A DNA stretch of 64,000 bases from Dehalococcoidia bacterium (GCA_029936155.1 JAPYUK010000001.1:1-64000); one strand, 5' to 3'; counted from the stretch's first letter, positions 40,099 through 49,973 are shown. Numbers and translations: made by a program. Notes: generated from the sequence alone by a model not told the origin.

Positions 40099-41034
40099 CT
40101 ATTCAGCGTCGATGAATACAGGCTGTGTCCATCCGCGGGTGCCTCTAGAAGAGTAGACCGTGGCTCGGACGTATCCGTCGAGGCGGGTTGGCGTGTATGA
40201 GGGCGAGATGCTGGTTGATTCGTAAAGCAGTCGACCGTTCAAGCCTGTAAACAGTGTCGTGTACTTAGCTTGGATGCCGTCGCTCAGGTTAGTCTCGGGG
40301 TCGATGTCCAGTTTGATCTCGCGAGCATTCGACACCATGTCGCCAATGGCCACACCGGTCGATGCGTAGAACTCGCCGTCCGACATCGCTTCGCAGATAT
40401 CCTGCTGCGCCAGCCTGGCAGCCTTCACCTGAATCCAACCTCTTCCCGGATTCGACAGGTTGGGGTTGAACTCGTCCACGTAGTGGTGGGCGTCGTCGAC
40501 AGCTAATCCCCACACCCGGCGCCCATTACTCAGCAGCCGATCCCAGATGCCGTCAGTACTCGCCTTGCCACCGCCACCAGCGTTGTGAGTGTCTGGGTGG
40601 CCGTTGAAGACCTCCATGAATTTGTAGCCTTCGACCTGCATCATTGCGCCATCGTCAAAAGCCCAGCGGAAGTTCGGGTGATTGATAGAGGCCATGCCGC
40701 CCGCAGCGATAATGGCGTCAACATTCTCTCGCATTGCAGTAACGATGTCGGTCGAGTCGGATGCTTCAACCAACTCCTCAACTCCGTACCCGTTAACGTG
40801 AACAGGGCCCTCGGAATTGCGAGATGTTACTTCCTCGCCGCGAACGAGCAGTGGCCACTTGGCCTTCTCGGCGTCGGTACCTTCCACAATCGTGAGGTGA
40901 TTGTGGTCAGATAGACACAGCCAGTCGTAGCCATGCTCGTGATACCACTCGGCAACGTGCTCGGGTGAGTCATCACCATCGCTATTGGTCGTGTGGGTGT
41001 GAAGATTGCCCTTTAGCCAAGTTTTAGTGGTCAT
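40099..41034 (-). CDS. PHP-domain phosphoesterase
   Basis: LKGNLHTHTTNSDGDDSPEHVAEWYHEHGYDWLCLSDHNHLT. Confidence 0.9.
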   Translation of the reverse strand: MTTKTWLKGNLHTHTTNSDGDDSPEHVAEWYHEHGYDWLCLSDHNHLTIVEGTDAEKAKWPLLVRGEEVTSRNSEGPVHVNGYGVEELVEASDSTDIVTAMRENVDAIIAAGGMASINHPNFRWAFDDGAMMQVEGYKFMEVFNGHPDTHNAGGGGKASTDGIWDRLLSNGRRVWGLAVDDAHHYVDEFNPNLSNPGRGWIQVKAARLAQQDICEAMSDGEFYASTGVAIGDMVSNAREIKLDIDPETNLSDGIQAKYTTLFTGLNGRLLYESTSISPSYTPTRLDGYVRATVYSSRGTRGWTQPVFIDAE

Positions 41035-41116
41035 GCCCAGATATTACAGATCATTCGAGCCGGCTGTAGCGAGGATCGTCGTTGACAGCCATCATACTTA
41101 GCTAGAGACTCCGTCG

Positions 41117-41814
41117 ATGCCACAAGATTTCACGATATGCAACCCGCAGTTACGTACGCTTTTTCCCGACTATTGGAGGCTCGACAGCTTTGCTCGCGCC
41201 GAGGTTTCGGAGCTGTCCGACAAGGCGATCAATTGGACATCGGATCGATGGGGATGGTCGGAATGGTCGGCGTGGTCTATCAAGCAACAGGCCAGTCATA
41301 TCACCTCGGTACCGCTGCGGTGGCTTATCGGACAGTGGGGTGATCAGTTGTACGGTGACGATCGTTCGGTATCGGATAAGCGATATCGCGAGCTGAGCTC
41401 GAACGAGTTTGACCGGCGGCTGGACGATCGCGTTTTCGGAGATATTGAAAGTATTTTGAGCGCGCTGGGTGAGGTGATCGGCATTTGCGGGATGTTCTGG
41501 TCGGGACAACTGTTGATCGGGCGCGGTCGATCGTGGTTCAGCGGAGGATGACCGATCAGCGGCCACTCATGCTCACATTTCACCCGGACGAAATCTCCCA
41601 AAATCCCGAGACTGGCGAGATGACTGGGATGGACCTTGTCGCAACGTTCAAGCACATCCAGAACGAGTTCTACACCCATATGTTCAATGTCCCGGAATCA
41701 AAGATAGCTCTCGGGATCGATCCGATTGTTAGGCTTCCCGACGCCGGTTATCACATCACCACGTGCCACTCCGAGCTCTGGAAGCTCGGAGTGGCACGTG
41801 GTGATGTCGACTAA
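41117..41814 (+). pseudogene. DinB-like protein gene interrupted by a frameshift (or misassembled)
   Basis: 41117..41551 and 41485..41814 read as one protein in two frames (...SALGEVIGIC / RDVLVGTTVDRARSIVVQRRMTDQRPLMLTFHPDEIS...); family call tentative. Confidence 0.55.
41753..41807. repeat. Perfect inverted repeat, 25-bp arms, 5-nt loop
   Basis: ACATCACCACGTGCCACTCCGAGCT-CTGGA-AGCTCGGAGTGGCACGTGGTGATGT. Confidence 0.97.
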
Positions 41815-41838
41815 TTCATTCGTAAATCAGGAGTAAAA

Positions 41839-42753
41839 ATGGCGAAACGAAAAGTTCTACTGACCGGTGCGAGCGGTTACATCGCATCGCTGATGCTCTC
41901 AACGCTCCGTGACCACTTCGACCTGACTCTTGCCGACGTGTCCGGCACCGACCGCGTTGGAAACAAGATCGAGGGCGTGCAGTTCGCCGACTTCATCGAT
42001 CCGGATAGGTCGAAATACGCCCACTTGTTTGAAGGCATTGACGCAGTGATCCACCTTGCGTTCAAGCCGCATACGCCCCGGGGTGAACAGTTCGAGAAGG
42101 CAGAGATTGATCGATTCGACAACGAGCACGAAAATATTCAGATGGCGAACAATATTTATCGTTCTGCCTATGACTCTGGGGTTCGCAGAATCGCTATCGC
42201 AAGTTCGAATCACGCAGCCGACTGGTACGAGCATTCGTTGATCCACAATCGGAAGATGGACATGGTTCGCCCTGCCGATTTCCCGGTTTCCGATAATTTT
42301 TACGGCTGGGCAAAGGCGGCTTACGAGCTCCTGGCGTTCCCTTACGCTTGCGGCATTTTCGGCAGGCAGCTGGAAACCGTGATGTTACGTATCGGCTTTA
42401 CCCGACCGATCGCTGTAGACGAGTATCTTGGGGCATCGCCGATGTCAGAACAGACCACCGGTGGGATCGCTGAATTCAAGCGAAATCTTGGTGCTTACAT
42501 CAGCCCTCGCGACATCATCCAGTTGTTCACGAAAGCGGTTGAGGCACCGAACATTGCGGATGAGCACGGCGTTCCATTCGTGGTTGCTTACGGCTGCAGC
42601 GACAACACGAGAAGGTTCTGGTCACTCGAGACTGGGCGGAAGTATCTCGATTATCAACCGCAGGACGACACGGAGATTCTCTACGCTAACGAGGTGGCTC
42701 AGCTGTTAACTGGCACGGGTACCGACGTACGAGGTGGGAAGGTCGGGATATAA
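41839..42753 (+). CDS. NAD-dependent epimerase/dehydratase (SDR)
   Basis: KVLLTGASGYIASLM; SDR extended pattern, YxxxK-like NFYGWAKAAYE. Confidence 0.85.
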   Translation: MAKRKVLLTGASGYIASLMLSTLRDHFDLTLADVSGTDRVGNKIEGVQFADFIDPDRSKYAHLFEGIDAVIHLAFKPHTPRGEQFEKAEIDRFDNEHENIQMANNIYRSAYDSGVRRIAIASSNHAADWYEHSLIHNRKMDMVRPADFPVSDNFYGWAKAAYELLAFPYACGIFGRQLETVMLRIGFTRPIAVDEYLGASPMSEQTTGGIAEFKRNLGAYISPRDIIQLFTKAVEAPNIADEHGVPFVVAYGCSDNTRRFWSLETGRKYLDYQPQDDTEILYANEVAQLLTGTGTDVRGGKVGI

Positions 42754-42937
42754 GGGTTCAGGCTTTTGATTCGTCATTCTGAACTTACTGTGAGCTCCGA
42801 AGAAGTCGGGGATTCAGGATCTCACTCTGGGGCTGCCGCGACGGAGGGAAGGCTCGACGCTCGGTGAAGTCACCTATTCGACCCACCTTCTATCTCCCTC
42901 CTTGCCAAGGACGGAGAATATGAACCTGACGACGTCC

Positions 42938-44650
42938 CTAGTAGAACGAGAACTGGCGGCGGATCATCTTGTCTGCGCCGATCTTGACTACGATCTGCTC
43001 GTGCAGTTCGAAGTCCCACTCGCCGATAAAACTGACTGCCGTGCCACGTTTGCCCATGCGAGCCGTGCGTCCGATTCGGTGGACGTATTCCTCGATGTTC
43101 TCGGGCATGTCGTAGTTGATGACATGCGAGATCGTCGGGATATCTAGACCGCGTGCGGCCAGATTCGTTGCGACCAACATTCTCAAACTGCCATCTCGGA
43201 AAGAGTTCATCACGCGGTTTCGCTCTGGTTGCGACATTCCACCGTGAATCCCCTTTATAGCGAATCCTTCGCCAGCAAGGCCCTTCGACAATCGATCGAC
43301 TCCGACCTGCATCTTGCGGAAGATGAGGATCTGAGAATCTTCCTCGATATTGTCAAGAATTTCCATGATTCCGTCCGCTTTGTCTTGCGACGCAACGTCG
43401 TAGAAAATCTGGTCGACCTCATCGACAGTTTCGAGCCCCTTGGACGAAGAGACCAACTGAATCCAGCGTGGATCGTCTAAATACCGGCGGATGAGTCCCC
43501 GAATAAATCCGGGGATAGTCGCAGAGAACAGTGCCGTCTGGCGAGTGCTTGGGGTTCGCTTGAGGATGAATTCCATATCGTCGGCGAATCCGATGTCGAG
43601 CATTTCGTCCGCTTCATCTAGGACAGCGAACTTAACGTAACCCAAATCTAGAATTCGACGATTCATCAGGTCTTTTAGACGACCCGGGGTACCGACGACG
43701 ATCGGCATTCCGTGTTCGAGAGCCCTGATCTGTTTTGCTATTGGCTCTCCACCGTAGACGGCAACTACGCCGACCCCACGATCACGTCCGATAAGAGAAA
43801 GTTCACGCTGAACCTGCTGTGCCAACTCACGTGTTGGAACTAGGACGAGACCCTGCACGTCGCGAGAATCTGGATCGACCATGTTGCACATCGGGATACC
43901 GAAGGAGGCGGTTTTGCCCGAGCCTGTTACGGCCTGAGCAACTACGTCACGGTCTTGCAGCAACCACGGGATCGATGCCTCCTGGATCTCAGAAGGCTTT
44001 TCGTATCCCATAAACAGAATAGAGTTAATAATAGACTTTTCGAGTTCGAGTCCACCCCAGTCAGCGGTGCCCTGTAAGTCCTGCACCACCTGTGGCTTTG
44101 CGTCGGCCTGCTCTTCTCGATCGCGCCGCCTTACTGGACGCACTCGAACCGGCGTTCGATCATCTTGAGGTTCTTCACGAGTCTCGCGGTACTCACTGCG
44201 AACGTAACGATCTTCATTCCGAGACTTATTGCCGCGGCGTGGTGTGGTTGAGGATACGCTTTGCTCTCTGCGAGCCGGAGGATCGTCACGTCTGTCACGG
44301 AAATCTTGACGCTGGTCTCGATCAGCAGGACGGCGACGATTTCCGCCGCGCTCGCCTCTGCCGCGTTCACTTCTAGGCTCAGAGTCTCGGCGCGATTCAC
44401 TGCGTGGCCGGTCGCGTCGATCTGATGATCGATTTTCCGATCGGTCGTCGTGTCGAGACCTGCTCGGTCGTCGGTCACTATCGTGATTGTCTCGTGAGTC
44501 GTTGTCGCGACTATCTCGACCACTACGCCGTGATTCTAAGCGTTGAGTGTCTTGCTGGTGATCTCCAGCGCCTTGGTTTGGGCGACGGCGAGCCTTACGC
44601 GATCTTTCTGAGGACGAGTTCGCAGATGACGATGATCTGGAAGAGTTCAA
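42938..44650 (-). CDS. DEAD-box RNA helicase with long Arg/Ser/Asp-rich N-terminus
   Basis: AVTGSGKTASFGIP, VLDEADEMLDIGF, FSATIPG, HRIGRTARMGKRGTA. Confidence 0.93.
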   Translation of the reverse strand: MNSSRSSSSANSSSERSRKARRRPNQGAGDHQQDTQRLESRRSGRDSRDNDSRDNHDSDRRPSRSRHDDRSENRSSDRRDRPRSESRRDSEPRSERGRGERGGNRRRPADRDQRQDFRDRRDDPPARREQSVSSTTPRRGNKSRNEDRYVRSEYRETREEPQDDRTPVRVRPVRRRDREEQADAKPQVVQDLQGTADWGGLELEKSIINSILFMGYEKPSEIQEASIPWLLQDRDVVAQAVTGSGKTASFGIPMCNMVDPDSRDVQGLVLVPTRELAQQVQRELSLIGRDRGVGVVAVYGGEPIAKQIRALEHGMPIVVGTPGRLKDLMNRRILDLGYVKFAVLDEADEMLDIGFADDMEFILKRTPSTRQTALFSATIPGFIRGLIRRYLDDPRWIQLVSSSKGLETVDEVDQIFYDVASQDKADGIMEILDNIEEDSQILIFRKMQVGVDRLSKGLAGEGFAIKGIHGGMSQPERNRVMNSFRDGSLRMLVATNLAARGLDIPTISHVINYDMPENIEEYVHRIGRTARMGKRGTAVSFIGEWDFELHEQIVVKIGADKMIRRQFSFY

Positions 44651-44958
44651 GCTAGTAGATTCGGGGGGATTTGGAGTGCGGTTGGCGGGTTGGCGTTTGC
44701 TAGGTCGTGAATTCGATTCAGCAGACGTTGATTCTTCGATTAGATCGCCGCGACCGATCAGACTTTTCAGTCGGCCTATGGTGCCCAGTGTACTGGTGCC
44801 CTTCTGATGCGGGAGGTATTTCCGTGAATGTTTGAGGATTGAGTGTCTCTAGTGTACGACTTCATCGCCAACATACACAGTCGGATCCCACATAGCTGCT
44901 GAAGAATTCTGTTGTTTGGGAAGGATTCCGCAAACTCGGTTGCACCGTAAACAGGTAG

Positions 44959-46176
44959 TTGACGGGCAGATTTGGCTATGTTGGTGAGATGACTTTCGAC
45001 CAGATCACCAACTCGCACAGCAATTCAGAATCCACCGTCACAAGTTTCGTTCGGGCGTGGGCCAATTCGTTTATCGACAGCTGGGCTGTATACGCAACTG
45101 TACTGAGCGCAGCTACTGCGGTCGTAATTTTGGCTGGATTTGTTGTTGGCAGTGCATTGCTAATTTCTGGGATTGCAATGCTGTTTCTGGTTGGCGGAAT
45201 TGGGATTCATATGGCGATATCGATGCAGAGCATCAAGCTTGGGCAAACGGTTCTCGAACTTGAGCGGCGACTTGCCGACGAGGCGAGTTCGAGCAGAGTG
45301 CTTTCCGGAATAAGACTGCTAGGTAGTAACAATTCACAGAGCTCCGATGCTCGATTTGCAGCGGCCGCTCGGATGGCAACTGAGTACCCTGCTTCAGTCT
45401 TGTTCAACCTGCGTGAAGCTCACGGAATTCTTGCTCCTTCGATCTGGAGTTACGACGGTCAGCTGTCACAGATAAGAGAAGAGTTCGAGGCGATCGACGG
45501 CGACTCTCCGGGTGCAATTGCGGCTCGGCAGGGCTCGGCGATTGTTATGTCGCGAACAGTCGAAGACGGATGTGCGGCTCTGCCTGAATGGGCTGTTCAG
45601 TCTGGATTCACACAGGGAATCGTCGCGCCAGTCACGCATGGATTGGATACGACAGCGGTCATATATGTGCTTGGTAAGTCAGAAGTACTTCCGACTCTAA
45701 ACGAGATAGAACAGCTTGAGTTGATCATTGGGTTTCAGTCGACAGGTTTGAGTGCCGGTCAGGTTGAATATTCCCCTTCGAATAGTCAGCCTTTCAGGAT
45801 TGTGGAGAAATCTGGAACGGAAAATCGACCCGCGGCTCCTGCTCCGATTCGCATGGGAGGATTCGCATTGAATCCCGAGTTTGAGCGTATGGAGATGGAC
45901 GGTGTCCGTATTTCGTTGTCGCCAACTGAGTTTTTGCTTATGCATGCATTGGCGTCTTCGCCCGAGCAGCCCGTATCGCCAATCGAACTGATGGAGAGGT
46001 GCTGGACGAAGGACGCCCGGCCCGCAGACAACGCCATAGATGTCGCAATATTTCGGCTGCGGAAAAAGCTGAACAAAACGGCTTCGGGTAAAGGTCTAAT
46101 CAAGACCGTTAGAGGCAACGGCTACATGTTTGTGCCTCCGAGCGTCGATGCGAGCTCGGTTGTAGTGGCTGACTAG
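44959..46176 (+). CDS. Membrane protein with C-terminal OmpR/PhoB-type winged-helix domain
   Basis: Two N-terminal TM segments; C-term RISLSPTEFLLMHALASSPEQPVSPIELMERCW...DNAIDVAIFRLRKKLNK...IKTVRGNGYMF. Confidence 0.8.
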   Translation: MTGRFGYVGEMTFDQITNSHSNSESTVTSFVRAWANSFIDSWAVYATVLSAATAVVILAGFVVGSALLISGIAMLFLVGGIGIHMAISMQSIKLGQTVLELERRLADEASSSRVLSGIRLLGSNNSQSSDARFAAAARMATEYPASVLFNLREAHGILAPSIWSYDGQLSQIREEFEAIDGDSPGAIAARQGSAIVMSRTVEDGCAALPEWAVQSGFTQGIVAPVTHGLDTTAVIYVLGKSEVLPTLNEIEQLELIIGFQSTGLSAGQVEYSPSNSQPFRIVEKSGTENRPAAPAPIRMGGFALNPEFERMEMDGVRISLSPTEFLLMHALASSPEQPVSPIELMERCWTKDARPADNAIDVAIFRLRKKLNKTASGKGLIKTVRGNGYMFVPPSVDASSVVVAD

Positions 46177-46434
46177 GTTTCACATTTGTTCGAGCACCAT
46201 TTCCCGAGTGAAGCCTCGATCTTCATCGGGATAGACTGCGCTGAATTTAGAGATCACGGTGGGAATTGTAAATTTGTAGCTCCGAGACCAACGCGATGTC
46301 CCACACAGCTTGGTGGCAGGTGAGTTGATTTGCGCGAGATACCTCTACTCCGCTACGCACCGATCCGGAAATGGCTGTGAGGGGTTCATTTGATTTTCCT
46401 GAGTTCCGACATCGCCACTGTCCGTCTTAACCCC

Positions 46435-46468
46435 AAACGCCGCACCGAAGGCGTTTGGTGCGGCGTTT
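46435..46468. terminator. 12-bp perfect hairpin between convergent genes
   Basis: AAACGCCGCACC-GAAGGCGTTT-GGTGCGGCGTTT. Confidence 0.8.
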
Positions 46469-46517
46469 GCGCCTGCCGGTCATGAGACCGGGTCCGTCAG
46501 GTAATTACAAAAACTGC

Positions 46518-47594
46518 CTAAGCAGTCGGCAACAATACGGGGCCTCGTGTTCGTACCGGATGAGGTGAGTCGAAGATCGATACACTCGGGATTGGGTCGC
46601 GAAGTTGCAGGTCGCCAATTGGGCTCATCGTCTCATTCAGATCCCGAACCTGATCCACTCCGGTCAACATCAACGTCACCCGAATATCTTGCCCCAGACC
46701 GACGTGGCGCTCACTGGAAACGTGAATCTCGCCTCGTCCGTCAATGCTGGTCCGCAACGCAGTTACGGCCTCTGCGACCTGACCGAGTGACAACCCGATG
46801 CCGCCATCGACGTGGATGACCGCGTTTTTCACGTCCAAGCTTTCGTTCTCAATGCCGTCCAAAGCACCAGCAACCGCAGATTTACCCGCATGTAAGCCAC
46901 TTGCCGATCCTGTGAGGATCAGTGATTTTCCCGCGTTTTCGAATGAAGAGCGAATAGTCTCGAACCGGTCGGCCGATGAACCGAGAGCCACCATGATCGC
47001 TTGAACCGTATCGGCGGTGTGTTTATCGGCCTCCCTGAACACATCATTCAAAGAAACACTGGCTCCACCAGGTTTTGAAAGTTCGCTGTTACTTGTTGTG
47101 ATCACTGCATCTGTGGATTTTTCCAGACGGGCGTGTGCAATTTTTGCCGACTGCTTGCGGAACCTACCTTCAAACTTGAACGGCATGTTGACCGCGGCGA
47201 TGGTCAGTGCGCCGGTACTCTTCGCCAGTTCGGCAACCAGCGGAGAAACAGCCGAGCCGGTTCCCCGTCCGAGGCCAGCCAGAATGACGACCACATCCGC
47301 GTGAGCCACGAAACGTTCAACCGTTCTTCTAACTGGTAGGAACTGGTCGATTGCGGCATCAATGTCGCCGCCACTTCCAAAACCGTTTCCAAAACTCAAG
47401 GTTTCAGTCAACCCGCTAAGCGTCTGTACCGCAGAGCCTGTGTCGATTCCGAGCAGCGAAAGTTGACGTGACTCAACGAACGCCGACTCGGCGACACTCC
47501 TAAGGGAAGAGCAGCCTGCCCCTCCAATTCCAATCACACGTACATCAAATTTCTTTTGTGCGCTTAGCTCTAAGAGTTTCATCATTTCGTCCAT
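46518..47594 (-). CDS. Divergent FtsZ/tubulin-like GTPase
   Basis: VIGIGGAGCSSLRSV, LAGLGRGTGSAVSPLVAELAKSTGALTIAAVNMPFKFEG, ASVSLNDVFREADKHTADTV, GQDIRVTLMLTGV. Confidence 0.8.
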   Translation of the reverse strand: MDEMMKLLELSAQKKFDVRVIGIGGAGCSSLRSVAESAFVESRQLSLLGIDTGSAVQTLSGLTETLSFGNGFGSGGDIDAAIDQFLPVRRTVERFVAHADVVVILAGLGRGTGSAVSPLVAELAKSTGALTIAAVNMPFKFEGRFRKQSAKIAHARLEKSTDAVITTSNSELSKPGGASVSLNDVFREADKHTADTVQAIMVALGSSADRFETIRSSFENAGKSLILTGSASGLHAGKSAVAGALDGIENESLDVKNAVIHVDGGIGLSLGQVAEAVTALRTSIDGRGEIHVSSERHVGLGQDIRVTLMLTGVDQVRDLNETMSPIGDLQLRDPIPSVSIFDSPHPVRTRGPVLLPTA

Positions 47595-47810
47595 CCCCTT
47601 GCTTCTCGGTTTTTTGGGAATGGATTAGGTGGCTACATCCCTGACCGAGCTAATAAATTAGCACGTCTGTTCTAATAATTGGAAGGGGTATAGAACATTT
47701 ATTCCGAACAGTTGTACTAATTCACTCGTTTACAGGTAAGGTGTCAGTTAAGTTAGGAGTTTGTAATCGTCTGTGGGATGATCTGATTTCGGTCAAATCT
47801 AGAGGAAATC

Positions 47811-48530
47811 ATGCCCACTACTATCGAAACGCCTGCAGATTCAACTGCGTTTACAGAGTTCAAAAACGGCAACGAAACCGAGTTGACCTACTCGCTTAAA
47901 TGGGTGGCGTGGAAGTGGTTGTGGGATGTGGCTGGCTGCCGGTTGATTGCGTTCGAGGTGAGACTGGAGGGTCCGTTCGGGCGGATCGCCGATGTGGTAG
48001 GGCTTGGGCCTGAGAATCGAGTGTTCTTGATCGAGGTCAAGTCGAGTCGATCAGATTTGAAGCGAGATGACAACAATGATCGCACCCGCAAGAAACTGAT
48101 CGAAAAGTCAAAGTCACTCGACACTGCGGTCGTCCTTATTGAGACCGTTTTGGCGGATTCTCAGACGGCGGCCAGTTCGGGTTCGTCAATGAATCCACGA
48201 GCTGTGGCGATCGCTCAGGCGGACGTTCAGAACGTCGCTCACAAGTCTGAGTCGACTAAGAGTCGGATCGAAACGTTGTCAACGAAGTTCCATGACCCGG
48301 CATATCTGCGGTGTGCCGACTACCACTACATTATGGCTCCGCACCGGATGATACGAACTACTGAATTACCCGATCAGTGGGGGTTGCTCAACGGGGACAC
48401 CGAAATAGTTGTCGAGGCTCCGTTGAAGCAGGTTAAGCGGGTGACTCAGCATGTGCTGCGGGCGATCGCCCGGGCGAACACGCGGGATCTCATGAAGGCG
48501 TGTGAGGTTGAGGTTCAGCGGGTGAAGTGA
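47811..48530 (+). CDS. MmcB-like / PD-(D/E)XK-type nuclease-fold protein
   Basis: GRIADVVGLGPENRVFLIEVKSSRSDLKRD. Confidence 0.6.
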   Translation: MPTTIETPADSTAFTEFKNGNETELTYSLKWVAWKWLWDVAGCRLIAFEVRLEGPFGRIADVVGLGPENRVFLIEVKSSRSDLKRDDNNDRTRKKLIEKSKSLDTAVVLIETVLADSQTAASSGSSMNPRAVAIAQADVQNVAHKSESTKSRIETLSTKFHDPAYLRCADYHYIMAPHRMIRTTELPDQWGLLNGDTEIVVEAPLKQVKRVTQHVLRAIARANTRDLMKACEVEVQRVK

Positions 48531-48809
48531 GGCGGAAGCGTTCAGGAGATTCTCAAATTCGTTCTTACTGAACGGCCGGATTTCCCGAACGAGGTCATCG
48601 GAGCCGAGGCATCTCGATGGAAATAGCTAGATAGACGACTCGAGTATGCGTCGATTATGTGCGGTCTGCTAGCAAGTGATGTGTTGGCCGCGAGATTCCT
48701 CTACTCCGCTGGGCTGCGATCGGGAAATGGGTTGTATCTACTCAGTGGCACGATGCCACAACTTGTGCCGTTCTACAACTCTGGATGCGCGTCTATCGGA
48801 ATGTCGAAG

Positions 48810-49973
48810 CTACAGAATCTTCCGGAGGCGTTCGATTGCTTCTTGTAGATTTTCCTGCGAGTTGGCGAACGAGATACGAACGTAGCCGTCACCGAACACG
48901 CCGAATGCCGTACCAGCCAAAAGGGCCACGCCGGCTTCGTACATCGCCTTCTCCGCAAATTCTTTCGAGCTTAGTCCGGTACCAGTGATGTTCGGGAATG
49001 CGTAGAACGCTCCCTTAGGAGTTAGGCACGAAACGCCCGGAAGAGAGTTCAGCCCTTCGACCACGAGATCGCGGCGTTTGGTGAACTCTTTCATCATGAT
49101 TCCGACAGATTCCTGTGAACCCTCGAGTGCTGCAATACCCGCCATCTGAGTGTGTACTGATGTGCAGGAAACGCTATTGGTCATTAAGCGGGTGACAGGC
49201 TCGACAAGGAAGTCGGGGAAGACTCCGTAACCAAGCCTCCAACCGGTCATAGCGTAGCTTTTCGAGAAGCCATCAAGAATCACGGTGCGTTCACGCATGC
49301 CAGGGAATTTTGTAATAGATACGTGCTCGACGTCATCGCCGTAGTACATATCCTTGTAGATCTCATCAGCCATCACCGTGATGTCGTTTTCTACGGCCAT
49401 CTGCGCGATTTTCTCGAGATCAGATTCCGGGATCACGCTGCCGCACGGGTTGTTTGGCGAGTTGACGATCATCAACTTAGTGCGGGGAGAAATCAGCGAT
49501 CGCAGCTTGTCGATATCGGCGTTATAGCCGGTCTCTTCGTTCAGTTGCATAGGAACGGCAGTACCGCCCATATACTCGATCATCGACTCGTAGATCGGGA
49601 AACCGGGGTTCGGATAAATTACTTCGTCACCCTCTTCAACCAGCGCCATGATCGTGAAGAACATGACCGGCTTGCCACCGGGGGTTACGACCACGCTGTC
49701 GGGCGAAACGTCGTAGCCCTGACGCTCGGTCTGATGCCGTGCGATCGCCTCACGGATTTCGAGCTGGCCAGCGGATGCTCCGTAGTGGGTGAAGCCATCG
49801 TCGAGAGCCTTCTTTGCGGCGTCTCTGATGTGCTCAGGGGTGTCGAAATCGGGCTCGCCGATCTCGAGGTGAATGATCGATTTTCCCTGGCGCTCCAGTT
49901 CTTTGGCTTTCGCAAGGGTTTCGAACGCGGTTTCGGTACCCAGGTTTGCCTGTCGAGATGCGAGCTGTGTCAC
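48810..49973 (-). CDS. Class I/II PLP aminotransferase
   Basis: IHLEIGEPDFDTPEHIRDAA, NSPNNPCGSV, DGFSKSYAMTGWRLGY. Confidence 0.93.
   Translation of the reverse strand: MTQLASRQANLGTETAFETLAKAKELERQGKSIIHLEIGEPDFDTPEHIRDAAKKALDDGFTHYGASAGQLEIREAIARHQTERQGYDVSPDSVVVTPGGKPVMFFTIMALVEEGDEVIYPNPGFPIYESMIEYMGGTAVPMQLNEETGYNADIDKLRSLISPRTKLMIVNSPNNPCGSVIPESDLEKIAQMAVENDITVMADEIYKDMYYGDDVEHVSITKFPGMRERTVILDGFSKSYAMTGWRLGYGVFPDFLVEPVTRLMTNSVSCTSVHTQMAGIAALEGSQESVGIMMKEFTKRRDLVVEGLNSLPGVSCLTPKGAFYAFPNITGTGLSSKEFAEKAMYEAGVALLAGTAFGVFGDGYVRISFANSQENLQEAIERLRKIL

Noticed and set aside
46435-46468. 12-bp palindrome as an operator or attachment site
   Set aside because: Position between convergent genes and the A/T flanks fit a bidirectional terminator.
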